Positions 26,630-33,568 of a stretch of 64,000 bases of DNA are shown piece by piece. Position 1 is the stretch's first letter. The number at the start of each line of letters is the position of its first letter. A program made the position numbers and the translations under genes. The stretch lies in the NCBI RefSeq assembly GCF_000763385.1, contig NZ_JQFA01000002.1, forward strand, positions 2,604,001 to 2,668,000, in the 5' to 3' direction. The notes under the pieces were generated by a model. It saw nothing but the letters and a program-made list of their open reading frames with translations, ran no database searches and was not told the DNA's origin. The DNA comes from Leptolyngbya sp. KIOST-1. GTDB taxonomy: Bacteria; Cyanobacteriota; Cyanobacteriia; Phormidesmidales; Phormidesmidaceae.

Positions 26630-27256
26630 ATGTCGCTCTCCCTCTCCCTCTGGAACGCCAACGCCGATCTGGCCCAGGCCTGTCTACAGCACCCCTTTGT
26701 GCAGGGCCTGGGCGTCGGCACCCTGGCCGTTGAAACCTTTGCCTACTACGTCGGTCAGGACGCCTTTTTCCTTGAAGCCTTTGCCCGGGCCTACAGCATT
26801 GCTGCCGCCAAAGCGGCTACCTGGGAAGCGTTTCAGGTGTTTCACCAGCTTGCGGATGGGGTACTGGCCGAGCTCAATTTGCACGGCAGCTATGCCAAGG
26901 AATGGGGCGTGGAGTTGACCTCGGTGTCCCCCGGTGCCGCCACCCGCCGCTACACCGATTTTTTGCTCAGCACCGCCTGGGGGCAACCCCCAGGGGCAAC
27001 GGCGATCGCTATGGCCCCCTGCATGCGGCTCTATGCCTTTTTGGGGCAGTCTCTGGCCCAGCTGGAGCCGCCGCCCCACCGCTACAGCGCCTGGATCGAG
27101 ACCTACAGCAGCGACCAGTTTGAGCCCCTGGCCGCTCAACTGGAGGCGCTGATCGATGAGCAGGCTGTCGATACCCCCAGCCATCGGGCCGCCTACCGCT
27201 ACGCGATGGAGTGCGAACTCGCCTTTTTTGAAGCCGCCTGGCAGGAAAACGCCTGA
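26630..27256 (+). CDS. tenA: TenA-family thiaminase II, TenA_C type
   Basis: A 208-residue TENA/THI-4 protein that keeps the catalytic Cys at residue 131 (AIAMAPCMRLYAFLGQSLA). This corresponds to the active-site Cys of Bacillus TenA, which hydrolyses aminopyrimidine products of thiamin breakdown for reuse. Other family features are YYVGQDAFFLEAFARAYSIA near residue 40 and the C-terminal YRYAMECELAFFEAAW with the catalytic Glu. Together with the Cys-less paralog at 18.9 kb, the window encodes both known TenA classes. No other thi genes are adjacent. It converges on a phosphoribosyltransferase gene, 4 bp between stop codons. Confidence 0.9.
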   Translation: MSLSLSLWNANADLAQACLQHPFVQGLGVGTLAVETFAYYVGQDAFFLEAFARAYSIAAAKAATWEAFQVFHQLADGVLAELNLHGSYAKEWGVELTSVSPGAATRRYTDFLLSTAWGQPPGATAIAMAPCMRLYAFLGQSLAQLEPPPHRYSAWIETYSSDQFEPLAAQLEALIDEQAVDTPSHRAAYRYAMECELAFFEAAWQENA

Positions 27257-27260
27257 GGCC

Positions 27261-27920
27261 TCAGCCCGAACAACTCAGGAGGTGGCGAACATCGTCGTCG
27301 CTGGTTTGGGAAAAGTCCTGGTACCAGTAGCCGATCGCACGCAGCGTTGGCGGCATGACCACACACACGACCTCATCCACCATCAGGCTCAACTCCTGGC
27401 ACAGGGCCGGGGCGGCCACCGGGGCGGCCACAATTAGCCGGGCTGGTCCTTGGGGCTGGATCACGGAAACGGCGGCCCGCATGGTAGCCCCGGTGGCGAT
27501 GCCGTCATCGACCAGAATAACGGTGCGATCGCGGATGGAGGGCGACGGTCGATCGCCCCGGTAGGCGCGATCGCGGCGCTGTAGCTCCTCCAGTTCTCGG
27601 GCCGCGATCGCGTCAATGGCGGCGGCAGAAATCCCCATCCCCTTCACCACATCGTCGTTCAACACGCGCACTCCGCCCGAGGCGATCGCCCCCAGGGCCA
27701 GTTCCTTATGGTCTGGCACCCCCAGCTTGCGCACCAGGCAGATATCCAGGGGAGCCTGAAGGGCCTGGGCCACCGGGTAGGCCACGGGCACGCCGCCCCT
27801 GGGCAGGCCCAGCACCAGCAGATTTGGGCACTGGGCATAGCCTTTGAGCCGATCAGCCAGCTGTTGTCCGGCGTCGGCACGGTCTTGAAACCGCCTATCG
27901 TGGGCAACCGTGTTGAGCAT
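27261..27920 (-). CDS. Phosphoribosyltransferase-domain protein
   Basis: A 219-residue type I phosphoribosyltransferase. The PRPP loop is VILVDDGIATGATMRAA near residue 135, LGLPRGGVPVAYPVA near residue 38 is the other conserved loop, and the hood contains RKLGVPDHKELALGAIASGG. Proteins of this form often occur beside Hsp20 or hydrolase genes in stress-related clusters, and the remnant of an hsp20 gene lies directly upstream here. The base or other substrate is unknown. A good AGGAGG ribosome site stands just before the ATG at 27920. Confidence 0.85.
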   Translation of the reverse strand: MLNTVAHDRRFQDRADAGQQLADRLKGYAQCPNLLVLGLPRGGVPVAYPVAQALQAPLDICLVRKLGVPDHKELALGAIASGGVRVLNDDVVKGMGISAAAIDAIAARELEELQRRDRAYRGDRPSPSIRDRTVILVDDGIATGATMRAAVSVIQPQGPARLIVAAPVAAPALCQELSLMVDEVVCVVMPPTLRAIGYWYQDFSQTSDDDVRHLLSCSG

Positions 27921-27934
27921 TTCACCTCCTGAAT

Positions 27935-27970
27935 GGGTAAGAGAGCGGGCGATCGCGGGCTCTCTTACCC
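27935..27970 (-). terminator. Strong hairpin upstream of the phosphoribosyltransferase gene
   Basis: GGGTAAGAGAGC (27935-27946) and GCTCTCTTACCC (27959-27970) form a perfect 12-bp stem. It lies between the hsp20 remnant and the next gene on the minus strand. No T-run follows, so it may be a processing or attenuation hairpin rather than a full terminator. Confidence 0.5.
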
Positions 27971-27976
27971 TACGGT

Positions 27977-28063
27977 CTATTGGGTTTCGACTTTGACGAC
28001 CCGCTGCGGCTTGCTTACCAGTTTGGGCATAGTCAAATCCACCATGCCGTTTTTACAGTCAAC
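27977..28063 (-). pseudogene. C-terminal remnant of an Hsp20 small heat-shock protein gene
   Basis: On the minus strand, the frame ending at the stop codon 27979-27977 reads CKNGMVDLTMPKL, then VSKPQRVVKVETQ. This matches the end of the alpha-crystallin domain (the 'NG.L.LT.PK' strand) and tail of Hsp20 proteins. The frame is closed by a stop codon upstream at about 28064-28066, and no further Hsp20 sequence is seen before the IS element. It is therefore a short fossil of a gene that was deleted or disrupted. Confidence 0.7.
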
Positions 28064-28242
28064 CTATACATAGTCGGTTTAAATCCAAGTCGACAGCGGA
28101 ATTGTGCGTTCAAACACCCCCTAGCGAAATTTTGAGCGCATAGACCACTATCGGTTTGCTTAGATTCCGACTTGCGATCGTCTTCGATCCAAACCGATGA
28201 TTCTGTCACCTGACCTCCTAGTACTCTGAGGCGAAAGTAGAT

Positions 28243-28364
28243 GGCTCTTCCGGATCTGTGGTTGAAAGTGTGCTGGCTGATACATTTTACTTTCCCTGCA
28301 TTCGCTGAAAGCCTTGCTGCGCCTGAATATTAGCCGAGCTTATCACCCTGAACCCGGAAGAGCC
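28243..28364. mobile_element. 122-bp ISL3-like MITE, copy 1 (nested in the IS630 element)
   Basis: The ends GGCTCTTCCGG and CCGGAAGAGCC are 11-bp perfect inverted repeats of the GGCTCTTC type seen at ISL3-family termini. The 8-bp target duplication AAGTAGAT stands on both sides (28235-28242 and 28365-28372). It differs from copy 2 by one base in 122. It encodes nothing and must have been moved by a transposase elsewhere. Confidence 0.9.
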
Positions 28365-28410
28365 AAGTAGATCTACTATTTAAGGGTAGAGCGCACGGAA
28401 CTGAGTTGCC

Positions 28411-28989
28411 ATGCCAAGACTTGCCGCTCCTCCCATCACGCTAACGACCGATGAACAGACGGGCCTAGAGAAAATCGCTCGGCGACCGAGCACAGCCCAG
28501 CAGATTGCGCTGCGAGCGTCCATCATCTTGCGTGCCGCTCAAGGTGCCAGTCATGGCGAGATTGCTCGGGAACTCGGGATTACCAAAGATACGAGTCGTC
28601 TCTGGCGCAGTCGGTGGCTAGAGCTGAGTGCCCGTGAGTTACCCATCGAAGATCGACTCCAGGATGCGCCTCGAGCGGGGTGCCCGCCGACGTTCACGTT
28701 GGAGCAAATCACGCAACTCTATGCCCTGGCCTGCGCCCCGCCTGAGCAGTATGGTCGCCCCATCAGCCATTGGACGGGTTGCGAGTTGGCCGATGAGATG
28801 ATGAAGCAGGGCATTGTCGACACCATCAGCCCCCGTCACGTCGGGCGATTGTTAGCTGAAGCCGAACTTAAACCCCACCAGACTCGCTACTGGCTCCATC
28901 CCCCCCGGATCCTGAGTTCGCCGCCAAAGTTACCGACATCTGCGGTGTCTATCAGCAGGCCAGGGCGCGCAGCGAGCACGGTGAGTTGA
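28411..28989 (+). CDS. IS630-family transposase, N-terminal part (orfA)
   Basis: Frame A carries the DNA-binding half: a helix-turn-helix (GEIARELGITKDTSRLWRSRW, about residues 50-70) and a second helical domain resembling the usual winged-helix region (PRHVGRLLAEAELKPHQTRYWLHP). The last codons after RYWLHPP are out of frame and not conserved. True continuity is with frame B, entered by a -1 slip at seven C residues (28900-28906), so after codon 165 the ribosome would continue as PDPEFAAKVTDICGVYQQAR. Confidence 0.85.
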   Translation: MPRLAAPPITLTTDEQTGLEKIARRPSTAQQIALRASIILRAAQGASHGEIARELGITKDTSRLWRSRWLELSARELPIEDRLQDAPRAGCPPTFTLEQITQLYALACAPPEQYGRPISHWTGCELADEMMKQGIVDTISPRHVGRLLAEAELKPHQTRYWLHPPRILSSPPKLPTSAVSISRPGRAASTVS

Positions 28990-29612
28990 CCTACAGCCTC
29001 GACGAGATGACCGGTATTCAAGCCCTAGAACGGGCGATGCCGAATCTGGACATGAAGCCGGGACGCTGTGAAAAGGTGGAGTTTGAGTACATTCGTCATG
29101 GCACCCAGGCCTTAATCGCCACGCTGAATGTCGCGACCGGCCAGATTGACCAAGCCAGTGTCGGGGACACCCGAACCGAGGCTGATTTAGAGGCTCATCT
29201 CAGAGCCCTCCTGGGCCCAGCACCCAGCGCTCCCAAAATTCATCTCGTTATGGATTGTCTCAATACTCATCAATCCGAGGCCTTGGTGCGCGTAGTGGCT
29301 GAACTTGAACCTGAACCCCTTGAGCTAGGCGAAAAGGGTAAGTCCGGCATTCTGGCCTCAATGGCCACTCGCGCTGATTTTTTGAAAGACCCTTCTCATC
29401 GCCTGGTCGTGCATTTCACGCCTAAACATTCGTCCTGGCTCAATCAAATTGAAGTTTGGTTTAGCATCCTGGTGAGCAAACTCCTACGCCGTTCCAACTT
29501 CACCAGTCAGGCTGACCTCAAAGCTAAAATCCTCGCCTTTGTGGACTACTACAATCGCACCTTGGCCAAGCCCTTTAAGTGGAATTACACCGGTAAACCC
29601 TTAGTCTCGTGA
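28986..29612 (+). CDS. IS630-family transposase, catalytic part (orfB)
   Basis: Frame B carries the DDE domain of IS630/Tc1 type: first Asp in YSLDEMTGIQALE, second Asp in HLVMDCLNTHQ, and the Glu in SSWLNQIEVWFSILVSKLL. The frame has no good start of its own (TTG at 28986), and conserved sequence begins further upstream at about 28905, inside orfA. With the -1 shift the fused protein would be about 400 residues. The catalytic residues look intact, so the element could be active if the shift occurs. Confidence 0.88.
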   Translation: MTYSLDEMTGIQALERAMPNLDMKPGRCEKVEFEYIRHGTQALIATLNVATGQIDQASVGDTRTEADLEAHLRALLGPAPSAPKIHLVMDCLNTHQSEALVRVVAELEPEPLELGEKGKSGILASMATRADFLKDPSHRLVVHFTPKHSSWLNQIEVWFSILVSKLLRRSNFTSQADLKAKILAFVDYYNRTLAKPFKWNYTGKPLVS

Positions 29613-29649
29613 ATGATAGACTTAGTTCTGCCTCAGAGTACTAGAAACT

Positions 29650-31212
29650 TCAAATGGCTGACAAATAGTAAATATGGAAATAATTAAAATCCTCAACTAT
29701 ATAGTCTATTTTATATGCATCAGAAATTTTTTCTTCGAGGGGAAATTCTGCCTCCAAAAAATGCTTCCGATTAACAACCAATATAATTTTTTTTGAGTCA
29801 TTAGCTACTGAAGACAAACTTTTTAACCAATAATCATCTCCTGACAACATTTTCCAAGCAACTTCGTGACCATCTATTGTTTCAAAATCGCCATAGTATC
29901 TGATCAATTTAGTAGAGCCAAAAAGCAATACAGATGGACTACCAGAAACTCGATTTTCAATCAAATAACGAACAACGGATCGGTAATCATCTCGCCAATA
30001 GCTCTGATCGAAGTAATAATTGGAAACGGAATATAAATTTAGAAATATGAAAAACAGGATTGATAACCTAGCTATCGCCTTGTAAAGGGGTCTAACTTTT
30101 CCAATCAGGAATGGGCCATGCAATAACGATGGCAAAATCATGGCTAGAGGCAACCAGAGGTAGTAGGCATGCCTTGGAACCAAATTCATCTTTGTAATTA
30201 GAGCCATAACTATTGCCAAGACAAAAGAGGTAACTGCAAGACAAATAAAGAAGCAATCCAGCCGGAAAATTTTGCTCCTAAAGTCACGCTGAAGAAACAG
30301 CCTTATAATAAGCAGAAAAATTACAGAAACAACAGCGATAAATATCAAAAGAACTGGCCAGCTCCCTAAAACCACTGCCAGCTTATCATCTCCTCTCAAC
30401 TGCTCTTGCGATGGTCCATAAGTAGTGCCAACTAAAATCCCGTAAATCACAAAAGCTGCATTGTAAATAATAGGAAAACCGAACCTCGATATATTAACGG
30501 TTGATGGATTTGCATCAGCAGGCAAAGTCAGGAAATAAACTATTGGAAACAAACAAAAAATCGCAGTAGGCAACCACCATTGAATCCAGTGCCTCCACTT
30601 CCTAAAAATTAATAAATGCGAAAAGCTTAATGATGCAGTAAACACAATAGACTGAACACTGCAGAACAAACCAATTGAAGAAATGATTGCAAAAAAGAAC
30701 CTTGATAAAGGTTTTTTAGATGAATCCGCGTCCAAAACTTCACTGAATATACAAAGCTGTAGCGATGCAATAAAAATCAACAAGGAATAGTTTCTCGCCT
30801 CTTGACTGTAGCCAATCAAAAAGGAACTAAAAACCAGAATAAAAAGAGTCCATATGCTGTGGTTTTTACCATACAAGCGCCTAGCAAGGCCATATAACAT
30901 GGGCAACACTAAAAAACCTAGAATTGCCGAGAACCCCCTTAAAACAAACTCCGAATCTCCCAAAAATAGGCGTATAACATACAAGAAAACATAATACAAA
31001 GGCTGAAAAATATCACTGTGCGGCAAATTCCTTAATCTTGTAATAAGTTCGACGAACGAAGAAGCTTCAATATTGTCAAGAGTCAAGCCTTCATCAAACC
31101 AAAGACTTTGGTTTGTCAACAGAAAAAAACGCAGAAAAAACCCGATAAAGAAGAGATAGAAAAGTTTTGCCAAGTCGCTACTTAATGTCTTTCGAGATAT
31201 AAATTTGATCAT
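29650..31212 (-). CDS. GT-C membrane glycosyltransferase (family 39-like)
   Basis: A 520-residue polytopic membrane protein with about 11-13 helices. The first outer loop has the GT39/ArnT-type signature LWFDEGLTLDN (acidic pair near residue 40) and HSDIFQPLYYVFLY. Later come YGLARRLYGKNHS and SQEARNYSLLIF, as in 'dolichyl-phosphate-mannose-protein mannosyltransferase'-like bacterial enzymes. Such proteins use polyprenyl-phosphate sugars on the outer membrane face. The gene is markedly AT-rich compared with its surroundings, a sign of transfer. It is the last gene of the minus-strand cluster with the UbiA-type phosphoribosyltransferase, so the donor could be a lipid-linked pentose; donor and acceptor are both inferred. 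Confidence 0.8.
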   Translation of the reverse strand: MIKFISRKTLSSDLAKLFYLFFIGFFLRFFLLTNQSLWFDEGLTLDNIEASSFVELITRLRNLPHSDIFQPLYYVFLYVIRLFLGDSEFVLRGFSAILGFLVLPMLYGLARRLYGKNHSIWTLFILVFSSFLIGYSQEARNYSLLIFIASLQLCIFSEVLDADSSKKPLSRFFFAIISSIGLFCSVQSIVFTASLSFSHLLIFRKWRHWIQWWLPTAIFCLFPIVYFLTLPADANPSTVNISRFGFPIIYNAAFVIYGILVGTTYGPSQEQLRGDDKLAVVLGSWPVLLIFIAVVSVIFLLIIRLFLQRDFRSKIFRLDCFFICLAVTSFVLAIVMALITKMNLVPRHAYYLWLPLAMILPSLLHGPFLIGKVRPLYKAIARLSILFFIFLNLYSVSNYYFDQSYWRDDYRSVVRYLIENRVSGSPSVLLFGSTKLIRYYGDFETIDGHEVAWKMLSGDDYWLKSLSSVANDSKKIILVVNRKHFLEAEFPLEEKISDAYKIDYIVEDFNYFHIYYLSAI

Positions 31213-31291
31213 GATTTCAAACCTTCTTAATCAATAAATAGTACAAAACAAAATACTAAGGCCGATTTACCGTACAAATTTAAGGCTTAAG

Positions 31292-31413
31292 GGCTCTTCC
31301 GGATCTGTGGTTGAAAGTGTGCTGGCTGATACATTTTACTTTCCCTGCATTCTCTGAAAGCCTTGCTGCGCCTGAATATTAGCCGAGCTTATCACCCTGA
31401 ACCCGGAAGAGCC
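31292..31413. mobile_element. 122-bp ISL3-like MITE, copy 2
   Basis: It has the same terminal repeats GGCTCTTCCGG/CCGGAAGAGCC and the same length as the copy at 28243-28364, with a single base difference. Its own 8-bp target duplication GGCTTAAG flanks it at 31284-31291 and 31414-31421. It fills most of the gap between the glycosyltransferase gene and the small-transporter gene and could affect read-through between them. Confidence 0.9.
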
Positions 31414-31470
31414 GGCTTAAGCAGCCTCCCAAAATCTAATTTGTGAAATTAATTCTATTAGCTACAGCAT

Positions 31471-31806
31471 TCAATTCTTTGCAAAAGCAATAGCCCAGAT
31501 GCCACTTAGCATAAGGCCAATTCCAAGCCAGGCAGTTATCCCGACTTTTTCTTGAAAAAACGCAGCTCCAAAAACAGTGGTAGAGATCACCGTCAAACCA
31601 ATTACCAAGGGGTAGGCCACAGATAGATTCACTTTACTCAACACTAAAATATACATTAAGGTGCTGATGCCGTATGCTAAAACTCCGCCCAGCAAGTATA
31701 TGTTTGGCAGAGTCTTACCAGATCCCATCTTGAGTAAGACTTGTGCAAAAGTATTCAAACCGACAGTAGAAGTTATTAGAACACCAAATATCAATGGATT
31801 AGTCAT
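31471..31806 (-). CDS. Small four-helix transporter, SMR/EamA-like
   Basis: A 111-residue protein with four hydrophobic helices, the size of an SMR or ArnE/ArnF subunit. Visible segments are GVLITSTVGLNTFAQVLLKMG, LLGGVLAYGISTLMYILVL, VAYPLVIGLTVISTTVFGAAFFQEKVG and LGIGLMLSGIWAIAFAKN. 'SVAYPLV.GLTVISTT.FG..FF.EK' is the EamA/SMR pattern. Small proteins of this type can flip undecaprenyl-phosphate-linked sugars (ArnEF) or act as exporters. Its position between a prenyl-phosphate pentosyl enzyme and a GT-C transferase suggests a flippase; this is inference. It is AT-rich like the next gene. Confidence 0.75.
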   Translation of the reverse strand: MTNPLIFGVLITSTVGLNTFAQVLLKMGSGKTLPNIYLLGGVLAYGISTLMYILVLSKVNLSVAYPLVIGLTVISTTVFGAAFFQEKVGITAWLGIGLMLSGIWAIAFAKN

Positions 31807-31827
31807 TGGTATACAATCAATTAAAAA

Positions 31828-32355
31828 TTAAGGGTAAAGATATTCGCAGTCTGCCAACCAAAGCTCTTCAGTATTAAGGTATGGAACCTGTACCCATTTA
31901 CCAAGAATTTTTTCCCACCAACGGGGCGGATGAGGAAGGCTCGCCACTTGAACACAAGAACAGCCCACTAGTATTGAACCTAAAACATCGGTGTGAAAAC
32001 TATCACCAATGACAACCACCTGACGAGGTTTAAGTTGCATGATCTGAATCGCCCTGCGGAAACTCTTTGGGAATGGTTTACGGGCAGGACTAATAGCTGA
32101 AATATTTAAACGAGCAGACCAATAGTTAACTCGATATTTTCGCTTGCCGTTGGACAGCAAAAAGAGCTTCAGGCCCTCATGCTGAGCTTCACGAATCCAG
32201 TTTTCAGAATCAGGGGAAAGGTATACATCATCCTCAGAGACGATGGTATTGTCGAGGTCAAGAATGATGCCTCGAATACCTTTTTCCCTCAGCAGGCTTC
32301 GGTCAATCTGGCTGAGTTGTCTAATTCTGAGGGTATATCTCTCTGTTATTGGCAT
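31828..32355 (-). CDS. YqeG-type HAD phosphatase
   Basis: A 175-residue HAD-IIIA phosphatase of the YqeG family. Motif I is GIILDLDNTIVSEDD near residue 28, motif II Ser/Asn lies in LFLLSNGKRKYR, a conserved Lys lies in ARKPFPKSFRRA, and motif IV is VVIGDSFHTDVLGS. The substrate is unknown. Most cyanobacteria have a YqeG elsewhere as a household gene. Here it stands between the UbiA-type phosphoribosyltransferase and the small transporter, so it could be the phosphatase that removes the 5-phosphate from a prenyl-phosphoryl-ribose-5-phosphate. That would be a new role and needs proof. Confidence 0.82.
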   Translation of the reverse strand: MPITERYTLRIRQLSQIDRSLLREKGIRGIILDLDNTIVSEDDVYLSPDSENWIREAQHEGLKLFLLSNGKRKYRVNYWSARLNISAISPARKPFPKSFRRAIQIMQLKPRQVVVIGDSFHTDVLGSILVGCSCVQVASLPHPPRWWEKILGKWVQVPYLNTEELWLADCEYLYP

Positions 32356-32479
32356 GATCAGATCCCGTAAAGCTATGAATAGTAAAATCCATCAAATTTT
32401 TGCCTGTGATTAAGAGAGCTGAGTTGGCTTTTTCTCCTAACATCATCCAAACTAAAACTTCGAAGTTGATATCAAAACT

Positions 32480-33424
32480 TTAGGCTAAAATACCTTGATT
32501 GTGCAGTGAAAGCACGGCGATAACCATCATCAGCCAAGCAATTATGGTCAGCCCAAGAGGACGGTCGCTAAGCAAGATCTCTTCCGGTCGTTCAGTCTTG
32601 CCACCGTGGTCGGTACCATTAGCGCGACGACTAATTTCCTCTGGATCGCTGAGAAACTGGTAGCGGAATACTCCATAGGCAACAAAGGGAAGAGTAATCA
32701 TCATCCAAGGCGTAGTTGCCCCGTTAACAACAGGCCCAGCACTCCAGAGTGCGTAGGTCATAATAACTCCAGTAGTAACAGTACCTTCCATCCGGGTTAG
32801 CAAGGGCTGAGAATAACGGTAAAGGACACGGCGAGTTTGTCCCCCTTTGAGTTTTGTAACGCGAAGCTCTGCTTTGCGTTTTTCAATCCCCAAAAACAGG
32901 GCCAACATAGCGGTACAGAGCAAGAACCACACCGAAACCACAATTCCCGTAGCAGCGGCCCCAGCACACGCTCGGAGCACAAAGCCCGAGGCGATACAGA
33001 TTACATCAAGGATGACCGTATGCTTGAGCCGTAAGTTGTAGGCGACCTGCATTAGGGCATACGCTATCAGCGTGCTGCCGAGCAGCGGCTGGTGGAGCCA
33101 ACCAACGGCTACGGTTCCCACCAACAAAATTCCGGCCATAGTTAGGGCGGTAGGAATGCTTACCAAGCCTGCAGCAATTGGGCGCTTACACTTGGTAGGA
33201 TGACAACGATCTGATTGAACATCAGCGATGTCGTTAAGCAAGTAGAAGGCGCTAGAGAGGCCGCAGAAAAGTACAAAGGCTAGAAAAGATTGCAGCAAGG
33301 AAACAGGATCAAGCTGCAAGGAGAAAATAGGGGCTGCAAAAACAATTAAATTTTTTGTCCATTGCTTAGGACGTAACGCAAGCAAGTAGACCAACAAAGA
33401 TTTTTTTTCTTTAGTGAATAGCAT
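32480..33424 (-). CDS. Polyprenyl-phosphate phosphoribosyltransferase (UbiA family)
   Basis: About 314 residues, polytopic, of the UbiA superfamily branch that acts on PRPP instead of a prenyl acceptor ring. The first Asp-rich motif is LLNDIADVQSDRCHPTKCKR followed by PIAAG, the hallmark of decaprenylphosphate phosphoribosyltransferases such as mycobacterial Rv3806c. The second region is LDVICIASGFVLRACAGAAA followed by LFLGIEKRKAEL, which also fits. It would join the ribose-5-phosphate of PRPP to a polyprenyl phosphate. The PRPP synthetase gene lies 145 bp upstream on the same strand. I start at the ATG 33424 (MLFTKEKKS); the frame runs 25 codons further upstream. Confidence 0.88.
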   Translation of the reverse strand: MLFTKEKKSLLVYLLALRPKQWTKNLIVFAAPIFSLQLDPVSLLQSFLAFVLFCGLSSAFYLLNDIADVQSDRCHPTKCKRPIAAGLVSIPTALTMAGILLVGTVAVGWLHQPLLGSTLIAYALMQVAYNLRLKHTVILDVICIASGFVLRACAGAAATGIVVSVWFLLCTAMLALFLGIEKRKAELRVTKLKGGQTRRVLYRYSQPLLTRMEGTVTTGVIMTYALWSAGPVVNGATTPWMMITLPFVAYGVFRYQFLSDPEEISRRANGTDHGGKTERPEEILLSDRPLGLTIIAWLMMVIAVLSLHNQGILA

Positions 33425-33568
33425 ATTTTTGCTCCAAGCGTGTTTTACAATACAGCTAGTTATTGAATAAATAATGTCTACACAATTAAAAATAAGCATT
33501 TTATTTTTAATGCTGGTATTTCCTTAAAAATGTTGAGAAGAATCAAACATATGTTTAATTTTTAGCTC

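Larger units (their letters stand above)
28221..29641 (+). mobile_element. IS630-family insertion sequence, carrying a nested MITE
   Basis: The ends read CTAGTACTCTGAGGC and GCCTCAGAGTACTAG (28218-28232 and 29630-29644), a perfect 15-bp inverted repeat when the TA target duplication is included, as expected for IS630. It encodes a two-part DDE transposase read through a -1 shift. A 122-bp MITE with an 8-bp duplication interrupts the left end, so the ancestral IS would be about 1.29 kb. It sits between the hsp20 remnant and the glycosyltransferase gene. Confidence 0.85.
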
